Shown here one piece after another: positions 50,560 to 63,798 of a DNA stretch of 64,000 nucleotides; within the stretch, counting starts at the first letter, position 1; each line of letters begins with the position of its first letter. The DNA comes from JALORV01 sp963724365 (lineage in GTDB: Bacteria; Pseudomonadota; Gammaproteobacteria; Burkholderiales; Burkholderiaceae_F): the NCBI GenBank assembly GCA_963724365.1, contig CAVRUR010000014.1:62001-126000 (forward strand), read 5' to 3'. The translations under genes were made by a program, and so were the position numbers. The notes under the pieces were generated by a model. It was not told the origin of the DNA and made no database searches. It worked only from the letters and a program-made list of their open reading frames with translations.

Positions 50560-52034
50560 GCGAGCCGCAGCATTCGGAAGCCACGAGACCGGCATCACCG
50601 CGCCGAACCCCGGCCGTCCTCGTCGTCGACGATGAGGCTGACCTGCGCGAACTGCTGTCGCTGACGCTGGTGCGACTCGGTCTCGACGTCGACACGGCCG
50701 AGTCGGTGGGGGCGGCACGCTCGCTGCTCGCTCAGAACCACTATGCGCTGTGCCTGACCGATATGCGATTGCCCGATGGCACCGGTCTCGAACTGGTGCG
50801 TGAAGTGGCTCAATCGTCAGGCCCGCCGATTGCGGTGATCACGGCGTATGGCAGCGCCGAGAACGCGGTCGCCGCGCTCAAGGCCGGCGCGTTCGACTAC
50901 CTGACCAAGCCGGTCGACCTGGATCAGTTGCGCCACCTGGTCCGTTCCGCGGTGCGCGATGCGACCGGGAGCCTCGCGCCAGAGGCGGCCGCGCGGACCG
51001 CCGACACATTGCCGGCACTGGCCCGACTGGTCGGCACGACGCCGGCGATGCAGCAGATGCGAGCGCTCATCGAGCGACTGGCTCGCAGCATGGCGCCGGT
51101 GGCGATCTGCGGTGAGTCGGGCAGCGGCAAGGAACTTGCTGCCCGTGCAATCCACGACTTGTCGGCGCGGCGAACGCAGCCGTTTGTCGCCGTGAACTGC
51201 GGCGCCATTCCCGAGACCCTGATGGAGGCCGAGTTCTTTGGCTATCGCAAGGGAGCCTTCACCGGTGCTGATCGCGATCGCGACGGCTTTTTCCAGGCCG
51301 CCGCCGGCGGCACGCTGTTCCTCGACGAGGTTGCCGATCTGCCACTGGCGATGCAGGTCAAGCTGCTGCGAGCGATCCAGGAGCGCCGTGTCCGCAAGGT
51401 CGGATCACCGACAGAAGACTCGGTGGACGTGCGACTGGTCAGTGCGACCCATCAGGACCTCACGGCGCTGGTCGCGAGTGGCCGCTTCCGGCAGGATCTC
51501 TTTTACCGACTCAATGTCATCGAACTCAGAGTGCCGCCGCTGCGCGATCGGCTCGAGGACGTCGAGATGCTCGCGAACGCCATTCTTCGCCGCATCGACG
51601 AACGTACTCAGGGTCCCGTGACGCGTCTTTCGCCGGCGGCACTGGCGGCGCTCAAGCGTTACCGCTTTCCGGGCAACGTGCGCGAACTCGAAAACATCCT
51701 CGAGCGCGCGGTGGCGCTGGCCGGCGACGATGTGCTGATGGCCGATGACCTGCTGCTCCCGGGAGAGGTCGACCTGGCGCTGGATGCCGAGCCGGCACCG
51801 GCCGATGATGTGGCTGCGTCACAGGATGAGGCCCTGGGTCAGGGCGGGGAAGCGGTGTATGACCTGGTCGACGGCATCCCGACCTCCTTGCCCGCGTTTC
51901 TCGATGAGCACGAACGCAACGCCATTCGTTCAGCGCTCGCAAAAACTCGCTACAACCGCACCGCAGCCGCGCAGCTGCTCGGTATCACCTTCCGCCAGTT
52001 GCGCTACCGGATGCAGCGCCTCGACATCAAGTGA
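50556..52034 (+). CDS. pilR: Sigma-54-dependent response regulator PilR
   Basis: PilR activates RpoN-dependent promoters such as pilA. The 492-residue protein has a receiver domain (VLVVDDEADLRELLSL, LTDMRLPDGTGLEL, LTKPVDLDQLRHLV), the AAA+ domain with Walker A GESGSGKELAARAIHDLS, the sigma-54-contacting GAFTGAD loop, Walker B GGTLFLDEVADLPLAMQVKLLRAIQ, and a Fis-type helix-turn-helix (RTAAAQLLGITFRQLRYRMQRL). It overlaps pilS by four bases. The frame is intact. Confidence 0.96.
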   Translation: MSEPQHSEATRPASPRRTPAVLVVDDEADLRELLSLTLVRLGLDVDTAESVGAARSLLAQNHYALCLTDMRLPDGTGLELVREVAQSSGPPIAVITAYGSAENAVAALKAGAFDYLTKPVDLDQLRHLVRSAVRDATGSLAPEAAARTADTLPALARLVGTTPAMQQMRALIERLARSMAPVAICGESGSGKELAARAIHDLSARRTQPFVAVNCGAIPETLMEAEFFGYRKGAFTGADRDRDGFFQAAAGGTLFLDEVADLPLAMQVKLLRAIQERRVRKVGSPTEDSVDVRLVSATHQDLTALVASGRFRQDLFYRLNVIELRVPPLRDRLEDVEMLANAILRRIDERTQGPVTRLSPAALAALKRYRFPGNVRELENILERAVALAGDDVLMADDLLLPGEVDLALDAEPAPADDVAASQDEALGQGGEAVYDLVDGIPTSLPAFLDEHERNAIRSALAKTRYNRTAAAQLLGITFRQLRYRMQRLDIK

Positions 52035-52086
52035 GACGCTTCCGCCCTTCGGGCTGCGCCGTCATCGGCGAGCACTGCTGAAAAGA

Positions 52087-52650
52087 ATGGCGCCGTCGGT
52101 CTTCAGCGTCGGTCCGGATGGCTGGGTCGCTCCTTCGCGTCGCCACTCATCGCCCAATTGCGACGCCCGCCCCACCGGCACCGCGATCTCGCTCGTCGTC
52201 ATACACAACATCAGCCTTCCGCCGGGTTGCTATGGCGGCAGCCACGTCGAGCGCCTGTTCACCAACGGCATCCAGCCCGGCGAGCACCCGATCCTCGATC
52301 GCCTCCGCGATGCGCGAGTCTCGGCCCACTTTTTCATCGATCGCAAAGGGCGGAGCACGCAGTTCGTGTCCTGCCTCGAGCGCGCCTGGCACGCCGGTGC
52401 CTCGACCTTCCAGGGCCGGGCTCGTTGCAATGACTTCTCGATCGGCATCGAACTCGAAGGCAGTGACTTCGAGCCGTATGCCGATCCGCAGTACGTGACG
52501 CTGAACGCTCTGCTCGCGGCGCTAGCCGCGACCTTCCCGATCGAGGCCATCGTCGGGCACAGCGACATCGCGATCGATCGCAAGACCGACCCCGGTCCTT
52601 TCTTCCGCTGGAGCAGGCTCGACGTTCCTGCGCGTCTGCTCGCACGCTGA
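52087..52650 (+). CDS. ampD: 1,6-anhydro-N-acetylmuramyl-L-alanine amidase AmpD
   Basis: AmpD cleaves the peptide from anhydro-muropeptides during cell-wall recycling. The 187-residue protein has the amidase_2 zinc ligands: His in LVVIHNISLPPG, His in RAWHAGAS and Asp in the terminal GHSDIAIDRKTDPGPFF, plus the catalytic SIGIELEG. There is no signal peptide, consistent with the cytosolic form. It follows pilR by 52 bases. Intact frame. Confidence 0.95.
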   Translation: MAPSVFSVGPDGWVAPSRRHSSPNCDARPTGTAISLVVIHNISLPPGCYGGSHVERLFTNGIQPGEHPILDRLRDARVSAHFFIDRKGRSTQFVSCLERAWHAGASTFQGRARCNDFSIGIELEGSDFEPYADPQYVTLNALLAALAATFPIEAIVGHSDIAIDRKTDPGPFFRWSRLDVPARLLAR

Positions 52651-52730
52651 TTCCGACTTGCCGTCGCAGTTGATTTGCCGCGGTTTCGCGCGTGTGTTCT
52701 CTCTACGGTGCGCCGCCGCATCGACAGCGG

Positions 52731-52759
52731 TTGAACTCCTGAAAAACTTCTCCTATGAT
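52731..52759 (+). promoter_or_regulatory. nrdAB promoter
   Basis: TTGAAC (52731-52736), a 17-base spacer and TATGAT (52754-52759) make a strong sigma-70 promoter. Transcription should start near 52766, exactly at the first NrdR box. Confidence 0.85.
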
Positions 52760-52765
52760 GCGCAC

Positions 52766-52812
52766 ACACAAAAACTAGTGCCTGCAAGCAAGTTGACCAC
52801 AACATATTGTGG
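52766..52812 (+). promoter_or_regulatory. Two NrdR boxes upstream of nrdA
   Basis: ACACAAAAACTAGTGC (52766-52781) and CCACAACATATTGTGG (52797-52812, a perfect inverted repeat apart from its centre) match the 16-bp NrdR box. Their starts are 31 bases apart, three helical turns, the known spacing for cooperative NrdR binding. The boxes lie just downstream of the promoter, where bound NrdR-dATP/ATP would block transcription of ribonucleotide reductase. Confidence 0.88.
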
Positions 52813-53023
52813 CCAGTGTCGGGTCGAAGATCCCCGGCGGACAGCAGGCGCAGGCCTGGCCAGGCGGCGGAAAGCGGGTCCTCATGCACAACGGCGTCAC
52901 GCCGGGTGCGGAGGCTGAGCGAAAAGAGCAAACAGCCGGGGCGGCTATAGCTTGTGGTGTCGGCGCGCGGAAGCGCGGCGCGAAGCGGGTCCGTCCGGGC
53001 TGCAAGGAGCAATCGGAGGTCGT
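52813..53023 (+). other. GC-rich nrdA leader
   Basis: About 210 bases of transcribed leader separate the NrdR boxes from nrdA. They hold several GC-rich stems: GCCTGG/CCAGGC (52854-52865), CGGCG/CGCCG (52892-52904) and CGCGC-GGAA-GCGCG near 52970. No gene and no recognised riboswitch is seen. A GGAGG ribosome binding site ends five bases before the nrdA ATG. Confidence 0.5.
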
Positions 53024-55934
<2,911 letters not shown>

Positions 55935-55967
55935 CGCACCACACAAAATCAACGGGAGAAGATCAGC

Positions 55968-57092
55968 ATGCTGGCGTGGGACGACAACACCGCACCTCTG
56001 GCCTCGAAGCCAACGCTGCCCACGGCCGCCCCGCGGCCGGTCCAGCCTGGACCGGCCGTCGATGCGCCCGAGTTGCGGCGGGTCAACGTGGCCGACAAGC
56101 GGATCATCAACGGCGCCACCGACGTCAACCAGCTGGTGCCCTTCAAGTACAAGTGGGCCTGGGAGAAGTACCTCGCCACCTGCGCCAACCACTGGATGCC
56201 GCAGGAAGTGAACATGTCGCGCGACATCGGCCTGTGGAAGGATCCGAACGGACTGACCGAGGACGAGCGCCGGCTCGTCAAGCGCAACCTCGGCTTCTTC
56301 GTCACGGCCGACTCGCTCGCGGCCAACAACATCGTGCTCGGCACTTACCGCCACATCACGGCGCCGGAGTGCCGGCAGTTCCTGCTGCGCCAGGCCTTCG
56401 AGGAGGCGATCCACACCCACGCCTACCAGTACATCGTCGAGTCGCTTGGGCTGGACGAGGGCGAGATCTTCAATGCCTACCACGAGGTCGACTCGATCCG
56501 GGCCAAGGACGAGTTCCTGATCCCATTCATCGACACGCTGACCGATCCTCACTTCAGGACCGGAACGCTGGAAAGCGACCAGGCGCTGCTGAAGAGCCTG
56601 ATCGTGTTCGCCTGCCTGATGGAGGGCTTGTTCTTCTACGTCGGCTTCACGCAGATCCTGGCGCTGGGCCGCCAGAACAAGATGACCGGGGCTGCCGAGC
56701 AGTACCAGTACATCCTGCGTGACGAGTCGATGCACTGCAACTTCGGCATCGACCTGATCAACCAGATCAAGCTCGAGAACCCGCAGCTATGGACGCCGCA
56801 GTTCCGCGACGAGGTCCGGGGCCTTTTCAAGAAGGCGGTCGATCTCGAGTACGCCTACGCGGAGGACACGATGCCGCGCGGCGTGCTCGGCCTGAATGCG
56901 CCGATGTTCAAGGGCTACCTGCGCTACATCGCCAACCGCCGGGCGCAGCAGATCGGCATCGAGGTGCTGTTCCCGCAGGAGGAAAACCCGTTCCCGTGGA
57001 TGAGCGAGATGATCGATCTGAAGAAGGAACGCAACTTCTTCGAGACGCGCGTGATCGAGTATCAGTCGGGCGGCGCGCTGTCGTGGGACTGA
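55968..57092 (+). CDS. nrdB: Ribonucleoside-diphosphate reductase beta subunit
   Basis: NrdB holds the diiron site and radical cofactor of class I ribonucleotide reductase. Iron ligands and radical region are visible in FEEAIHTHAYQYIVESLGLDE and in DESMHCNFGIDLINQIK; LKRNLGFFVTADSLAANNI precedes them. The C-terminal tail that docks in NrdA is YQSGGALSWD. GGGAGAAG is a good ribosome binding site nine bases before ATG 55968. The 374-residue frame is intact, in contrast to nrdA. Confidence 0.96.
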   Translation: MLAWDDNTAPLASKPTLPTAAPRPVQPGPAVDAPELRRVNVADKRIINGATDVNQLVPFKYKWAWEKYLATCANHWMPQEVNMSRDIGLWKDPNGLTEDERRLVKRNLGFFVTADSLAANNIVLGTYRHITAPECRQFLLRQAFEEAIHTHAYQYIVESLGLDEGEIFNAYHEVDSIRAKDEFLIPFIDTLTDPHFRTGTLESDQALLKSLIVFACLMEGLFFYVGFTQILALGRQNKMTGAAEQYQYILRDESMHCNFGIDLINQIKLENPQLWTPQFRDEVRGLFKKAVDLEYAYAEDTMPRGVLGLNAPMFKGYLRYIANRRAQQIGIEVLFPQEENPFPWMSEMIDLKKERNFFETRVIEYQSGGALSWD

Positions 57093-57434
57093 TCGCAACG
57101 TTGATCACGATGAGATGAAGCAACACGCGAACGAAAAAGAAGTGGGTCAAATCACACACAATTCGTTCATCGATGCAGAAAATTCTTGCGATCGATTTCG
57201 ATTGCGAGTAAAAAGCGAACCGTTAATTGGTAGCTCGATCGATGTTGGACGCTTGTCAGTCAAGCAGACATCGATCAAACACCGAATTGACCACAGACAG
57301 TCACAGTCGACGAGTAAACGCAGAGGACCACGCTCCAAAGCACAACAAGACCCCGACGTCTTGGGGGATCGTTCCCGCTGCAAAATCGACGCTGTCCTGC
57401 GCCAAGCCTTTCGCGCTTGCCGCCGATCTCCCGA
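57093..57434 (+). other. AT-richer structured intergenic region, candidate non-coding RNA
   Basis: No protein gene is supported in this 340-bp stretch. It is markedly less GC-rich than its surroundings and contains repeated ATCGAT words. A long imperfect stem lies at 57237-57276: GATCGATGT with ACATCGATC outside, GCTTG with CAAGC inside. A strong Rho-independent terminator follows at 57435. Either this is a long nrdB 3' end or it encodes a small RNA ending at that terminator. Confidence 0.45.
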
Positions 57435-57459
57435 ACGCCGGACCTGCTCCGGCGTTTTT
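57435..57459 (+). terminator. Rho-independent terminator between nrdB and the H1 genes
   Basis: ACGCCGGA (57435-57442), loop CCTGC and TCCGGCGT (57448-57455) are followed by TTTTG. It lies 343 bases after nrdB, so it may end the nrd transcript or a separate small RNA. The next 237 bases up to the first H1 gene show no further gene. Confidence 0.85.
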
Positions 57460-57696
57460 GTTGCGCGCACCTGCCAGGCTGCCGGCGCGCGCCGTGCCGA
57501 ATTCATCAGCGTCAGCGGTCAGTGCGCTGCACGTTCCGCGCTCAACTCGGATATGCGGATCAAACGCATTTCTGGGGGTGTCGCGGCGACAGAGCATCTG
57601 CGTGCGCCGATGAATAGCCCGACTGGCGGCTCACGCCGCGCAGCGGGTTTCCTTCTTTGAAACCTCAACGTTGATTCATCTAAGGAGATACTCATC

Positions 57697-57834
57697 ATGG
57701 CCACGAAGAAAGCTGCCAAGAAGACCGCGAAGAAAGCCACCAAGAAGCCCGCCAAGAAGTCCGCGAAAAAGACCGTAAAGAAAGCTGCCAAGAAGACCGC
57801 GAAGAAGGCCAAGAAGGCTGCAAAGAAGGTCTAG
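57697..57834 (+). CDS. Short lysine/alanine-rich histone H1-like protein
   Basis: This 45-residue protein is almost entirely KKAAKKT-type repeats (MATKKAAKKTAKKATKKPA... ending KKAKKAAKKV), about half lysine. A TAAGGAGA ribosome binding site ends eight bases before ATG 57697 and the frame ends at TAG. It resembles the C-terminal tail of eukaryotic histone H1 and the H1-like nucleoid proteins of Burkholderiales that lie next to nrdB. It probably binds and compacts DNA. A second, longer relative follows 145 bases downstream and shares the MATKKAAKK start. Confidence 0.85.
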   Translation: MATKKAAKKTAKKATKKPAKKSAKKTVKKAAKKTAKKAKKAAKKV

Positions 57835-57862
57835 TAGTCATCGCGGAATATGCGTAGCGCTC

Positions 57863-57886
57863 ACCGGCTGCCTTCGGGCAGCCGGT
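57863..57886 (+). terminator. Stable hairpin after the short H1 gene
   Basis: ACCGGCTGCC (57863-57872), loop TTCG and GGCAGCCGGT (57877-57886) form a perfect 10-bp stem with a stable tetraloop. No T tract follows, so it may protect the mRNA end or separate the two H1 genes only partly. Confidence 0.5.
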
Positions 57887-57979
57887 ATGGCATTCCAGCC
57901 TGCGTGCGAGGCATCTTCGCGCTCGGACGGAATGCGTTGTCGCTAGGCACTTCACGCCATTCTCTTTCAGGAGACTGAC

Positions 57980-58481
57980 ATGGCAACCAAGAAAGCTGCC
58001 AAGAAGCGTGCCGTAAAAAAGGCCGCGACCAAGGCGAAGGCTAAAAAGACCGTCAAGAAAGTCAAAAAGGCGGTCAAAAAGGCCAAGGTCAAGCGCGCCG
58101 GCAAGAAGGCCGCGACCAAGGCGAAGGTCAAGCGGGCTGTAAAGAAGACGAAGGCCAAGCGTGCTGTCAAGAAGGCCAAGGTCAAGCGTGCTGCAAAGAA
58201 GGTCTCGACCAAAACCAAGGCCAAGCGAGCCGTCAAGAAGGTGAAAAAGGCAGTTGCAAAGGTCAAGGTAAAGAAGGCCGTTGCGAAGGCCAAGGCGAAA
58301 GTTGCCAAGGCGGTCGCGGCGGTGAAGGCGGCAGTCGCGCCGAAGCCTGCGCCCAAGCCGATGGCGGCGCCGGCACCGGCACCCGCGGCGCCGTCGACAG
58401 CGGCAGCTCCGGGAGCGAAGACCGCGCTGAATCCAGCGGCGGCCTGGCCGTTTCCCGACCGGCAGCCGTCCGTACGGCTGA
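57980..58481 (+). CDS. Histone H1-like lysine-rich nucleoid protein (late frameshift)
   Basis: The product of about 166 residues begins MATKKAAKKRAVKKAATKAKAKK, continues with many KAKAKRAVKK repeats, then an Ala/Pro-rich segment (APKPAPKPMAAPAPAPAAPS) and the conserved end KTALNPAAAWPFP. In relatives the tail is WPFPTGS followed within a few residues by stop; here an extra base near 58455 hides TGSRPYG and the TGA at 58479-58481. It belongs to the H1-like proteins of Burkholderiales that modulate nucleoid structure. AGGAGAC precedes ATG 57980. A strong terminator follows. Confidence 0.88.
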
Positions 58482-58494
58482 CGTGCGGTATGAA

Positions 58495-58521
58495 ACGGGC
58501 GCGGATTCCGCGCCCGTTTTT
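58495..58521 (+). terminator. Rho-independent terminator after the H1-like gene
   Basis: ACGGGCGCGG (58495-58504), loop ATT and CCGCGCCCGT (58508-58517) are followed by a run of T. A perfect 10-bp GC stem 14 bases after the corrected stop. Confidence 0.93.
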
Positions 58522-58609
58522 CTTTCCGTGCGACGCCCGCGGCAACGCGGCTTCGATCAGAAACAGCCGCCGCTACAATCGCGGCGCCTCCCATCTGATC
58601 GGACCGCCC

Positions 58610-59155
58610 ATGCTCTTCGTCGACATCGTGCGAGCGCTGCTGGACATCCTGGGCTCGCTGCTGGTCGGCCTGCTGCTGTTGCGCGCGTGGGCGGCCGCGA
58701 TCGGCATGCCGGCGCGCAACCCGCTTGCGCATTTCGCCCGCGCCTTGACCGACTGGCTGGTGCAGCCGCTGGCACGCGTGCATTCCATCGCGCGGGCGCA
58801 TCGAATGGGCAGCATTGCTGGGCGCGCTGCTGGCGACTGCCGCTGATCGTGGCGGCCAAGCGGGCGCTGTTCGGCCTGCCCGTCGCGGTCGACGCAATCG
58901 TCCTGGGATCGGTGCTTCAGCTGATCAACTGGGCGCTGACGCTCGTTATCTGGGTCACGCTGATCTACGTCGTGATCAGCTGGGTGAATCCGCTTGCCCC
59001 GGTGGCGCCGGCACTGTCGATGTTGCTGCGGCCGCTGCTCGGGCCGATTCAGCGCATCCTGCCGGCTATCGGCGGTATCGACCTGTCGCCGATGGTGCTG
59101 CTGATCGTCGTCTACCTGCTGCAAGATGATCGTGATCGGCCGCCTCGTGTTCTAG
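58610..59155 (+). CDS. YggT family membrane protein (three frameshifts)
   Basis: YggT proteins are small multi-pass membrane proteins of uncertain role, sometimes linked to osmotic shock and cell shape. The two YggT repeats are visible: MLFVDIVRALLDILGSLLVGLLLLRAWAAAIGMPARNPLAHFARALTDWLVQPL and WALTLVIWVTLIYVVISWVNPLAP...LLRPLLGPIQRILPAIGGIDLSPMVLLIVVYLLQ. Extra bases near 58797, 58840 and 59123 interrupt the frame; the true end reads MIVIGRLVF with TAG at 59153. TACAAT at 58574-58579 is a likely -10 with a weak TTCGAT -35. Confidence 0.85.
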
Positions 59156-59184
59156 TCACACGCGATGCAGCGTCGCCCGGCGAC

Positions 59185-60123
59185 TCACCAGGGCCGATAG
59201 CCGAACGCCTCGTGGAAGCGCTCGGCGATCGAGCTGGCGATCAGCCACATAGTTCTGCGCGCCGCTGGCCTCGATCTTGATCGCGCCAAGTACGGCGGCC
59301 AGCCGGCCAGTCGTCTCCCAGTCCAGACCTTGCGCGATGCCATACAGCAGTCCGCCGCGGTAGGCATCGCCGCAGCCGATCGGGTCGACGACACGGCGCG
59401 CGCTGCGCCACCGGCACATGCAGCGACGTGCCACCGAGGTAGATCTCCGAGCCTTCGGCGCCGCGCGTCACGACCAGCGCCTTCACGCGCTGGGCCAGCT
59501 CCGGCAGCGACAGTCGGGTGCGCTCGACCACGACCCGGCCTTCGTAGTCGTTGAGCGTCACGTAGGTCGCGCGGGCGATGAACCAGAGCAGTTCATCGCC
59601 GTTGAAGAGCGGCATCGCCTGGCCGAGGTCGAAGATGAACGGAATGCCGTGCTCGGCGAATTGCTGAGCATGCTGCTGCATGCCTTCGCGGCCGTCCGGC
59701 GCGATGATGCCGAGGTCGATGCCGTCGTCAGCCGGTACGGCATTCAGATGCGACTGGCCCATCGCGCCCGGATGAAAGGCGGTCAGCTGGTTGTCGTTGA
59801 GATCGGTGGTGATGAACGCCTGCGCCGTGTAGCTTCCCGCGACCTGCGCGACATAGCGACGATCGATCGCGAGTGCATCGAGCCGGTCGAGGTACGGGCC
59901 CGGCGTCCTCGCCGACGGTGGCCATCGGCAGCGGCTCGCCGCCGAGGCACTTCAGGCTGTAGGCAATGTTGCCGGCGCAGCCGCCGAACTCGCGTTTCAT
60001 CTCAGGGACCAGAAACGAGACATTCAGGATGTGGACCTGATCCGGGAGGATGTGGTCGGCGAACCGGCCCTGGAACACCATGACCGTGTCGTAGGCGATC
60101 GAACCGCAGATGAGTGTGCGCAT
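59185..60123 (-). CDS. PfkB-family carbohydrate/adenosine kinase (frameshifted)
   Basis: The product starts MRTLICGSIAYDTVMVFQGRFADHILPDQVHILNVSFLVP, with the GGCAGNIAYSLKCLGG PfkB signature 1. Blocks AFITTDLNDNQLTAFHPGAMGQS-type, VTRGAEGSEIYLGG and PIGCGDAYRGGLLYGIAQGLDWE (anion hole and catalytic Asp in GCGDAY) follow in other frames, and it ends FHEAFGYRPW. Shifts occur near 59900, 59420 and 59240. The GCGDAYR variant is typical of proteobacterial kinases annotated as adenosine kinases; substrate is unproven. It is the last of the accBC-prmA-DUF3426 run. Confidence 0.85.
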
Positions 60124-60195
60124 GAGATGAAGTCCAGTGGGTCGGTCGCCCGCGGACGGGCTTACGAGCTCCGGGCGTGCAGCTTGATCGGTGCT

Positions 60196-61339
60196 CTATA
60201 TATAGAAGGGGTAGACGAGGAAGCCCGCAGCCTGCATTCCGCGGGTCTCGAAGTGGATGCGAATCGTCATGTCCGCGCCGGCCGCCAGACCTTCGTCGAT
60301 GCGCGTGCGCGGTTCGCCGGCCGCCGCCAGATAGTCGGCGGGACTGAAGATCTTGCGCGCCACTGGGCCGGTTCTGCGTGTCGCTCAGTGTCACTTCCAG
60401 CGCCGGCAGGGCCTGCGTGTAGGCGGCACGATTGCGAATGACGGCCGTCAGTTCCAGCACGTCAGTGCCCGCAATCGACTGCAGTTCGCTGCCGATGACG
60501 GCCAGTTGATCCGGCTGCGTCGGCCAGCTCCAGCGTGCAGCCGAATACATCGCACAGCTGGGACAAGCGCCGGGCGAGCCTCGGGCCATCGCGTGAGTAC
60601 ATCCGACCGGAAAGAGACGGCCAGCTGCGCGACGGCAAGCAACAGCAACAGCAGCGAGCCTCCGGTGAAGACGATCGAGAAACCGCGCCGCGGTGCGCGC
60701 TCTGCCGCGCGTATGAATTCCGGCTCTTCCTGCGGCGCGGCGGCCGCGACTGCGGCGGGCTCGGGCAGCGGCGAAACCTCGATCACCTCGATGCCTTCAA
60801 GCAAGGCCCGGGTCGGGTCACTGTCGGCATCGGTCAGGGGTCCGGGCGCGAGCAGCGTCGGCACACCGGTTTCCGTTGCGGCCAGTTCCTCGGTCGTGAT
60901 CAGTCTCGTGGTGCGACGGTCAGCGGCCGGAGGCGGTGACGGCGGCAGCTCCCTCGACACCGTGGCGACCGGGGCGAGCGCCAGGCGCGATGCGCAGTGT
61001 CGTCGCCGGACCGAGCGCCTTGCGCTTGCGATCCGACGGATCGCGCCTGCGCTCGGGCGTCGGCCGGGTGCGCTCGACGGCCGGCGCAGGTGCTGGCGTG
61101 GCCGTTGTTGTCTTCGGGCCGGTGCGCTCGGTAACCGCGTTGTCGTCCGGATCTCTCGCCGACTCTGCCACCGGGCGTGACGCCGTCAATGCGGCATCTT
61201 CGACATAGGCCAGGCTGCCGATGGCGTCGAACACGGTCCGGCACTGTCCGCAACGCACGAGGCCGCCGCGCAGCTTGAGCTGATCGGCGACCACGCGAAA
61301 CATCGCGCCGCACTGGGGGCACTTGGTTGCGAGCGCCAT
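60196..61339 (-). CDS. Zinc-ribbon and DUF3426 membrane protein (frameshifted)
   Basis: The N-terminus MALATKCPQCGAMFRVVADQLKLRGGLVRCGQCRTVF is an MJ0042-type zinc ribbon (two CxxC). A long Pro/Ala/Glu-rich linker follows, then a membrane helix (FTGGSLLLLLLAVAQLAVSF) and a DUF3426 domain (DVLELTAVIRNRAAYTQALPALEVTLSDTQNRP) ending AGFLVYPFYI before TAG (60196-60198). Shifts occur near 60940, 60580, 60365, 60300 and 60230. Function is unknown; the domain pair and its place downstream of prmA are typical of betaproteobacteria. Confidence 0.83.
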
Positions 61340-61411
61340 CGATCAATCCCGACGGCGGCGCGGGTGCGACCGAAGTAGAGCGACCGCGAGTTGACGCCCG
61401 GCTCGACGCTG

Positions 61412-62325
61412 TCATGCCGAGCGTCCTCCTGCGAGGCACACCCAGCCGTCGTCGGTTCGCCATACGCGCAGGTCAAAGGCCGCGTCCGCCTCGCGATAGG
61501 CGGCAATCACTTCGTCTGCCTGTCGCTCGAGGACGCCGGACAGTACTAGCGCGCCGCCGGGAGCGACGCGCGCAAGCAAAGCCGGTGCAAGCAGCTTCAG
61601 TGGATTCGAGAGAATGTTGGCCAGCGACGATGTCGAACACGCCCGGTGCGAGACCGGCGGGGTCAGTGTAGCGTGCAGCAACCCCATTGACCGTCGAGTT
61701 GGCGCGCGCCGCGACGAGTGCCTGCTCGTCGACGTCGACGCCGACGATGGTGCCCGCGCCGAGCTTGCCGGCGGCGATCGCGAGGATGCCGGAACCGCAG
61801 CCGTAGTCGAGCACGCTTGCGTCCGCGCTGACATGCTGGTCGAGCCACGCGAGGCACAGCTGGGTCGTCGGATGCGTGCCGGTGCCGAAGGCGACGCCCG
61901 GATCGAGCCGAACGACGATGGCGGCAGGGGTCCGGAACTTCGTGCCACGACGGCACGATCCACAGCCGCTCGCTGATGCGGGTCGGCGGAAACTGGGCTT
62001 GCGATGCGCGGACCCAGTCGGCTTCCGCGACCGCTGTACAGGATTCGATCGGCAATTCGGCCGCGAGCCAATGTGGCCGCCGGCCGCCGCGATCAGGCGC
62101 TCAGCTCGCCTGCGTATCGCCGTCGACGAGGACGCGCAGGCGGCTGCGCTGACCATGCCTGCCGCGCTGGTTCGAGCCCGGGCTCGCCGAACAGCGGAGA
62201 TTCGAGATCCGATGCCGCATCGGCATCCTCGATCGCAACCGACAGCGCGCCCGCCCCGAGCAAGGCATCGGCCAGTGCCTCGGCACTGCTGCTTCGTCGG
62301 CAAGCAGGGTGATTTCGAGCAGCAC
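61412..62325 (-). CDS. prmA: Ribosomal protein L11 methyltransferase PrmA (frameshifted)
   Basis: PrmA methylates ribosomal protein L11 with S-adenosylmethionine. The GTG start at 62325 gives LLEITLLADEAA; EALADALLGAGALSVAIEDADA follows in another frame. The SAM site is clear: VRLDPGVAFGTGTHPTTQLCLAWL, VLDYGCGSGILAIAAGKLGAGTIVGVDVDEQAL. The end is NILSNPLKLLAPALLARVAPGGALVLSGVLERQADEVIAAY. Shifts near 62275, 62100, 61935 and 61625 break it. It sits six bases downstream of accC on the minus strand. Confidence 0.9.
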
Positions 62326-62331
62326 GCCCGA

Positions 62332-63684
<1,353 letters not shown>

Positions 63685-63798
63685 GAAGTGCTCGGGGCTC
63701 GTTCAGGCGCCGCAAGGAGCAGCGCACGCGGCCATTGGCGGCGATCGAACTGCCATCGCGTGCGAGTCATGCATGGCGGCTGGGGGTGAACCGCGTCG

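Noticed and set aside
52840..52990. Cobalamin riboswitch upstream of nrdA
   Set aside because: GC stems are present but I could not find the conserved B12-box core, and the gene is a class I reductase rather than the B12-dependent class II enzyme.
57115..57660. 181-codon plus-strand frame between nrdB and the H1 genes
   Set aside because: It runs straight through a Rho-independent terminator, has no recognisable domain and atypical codon use.
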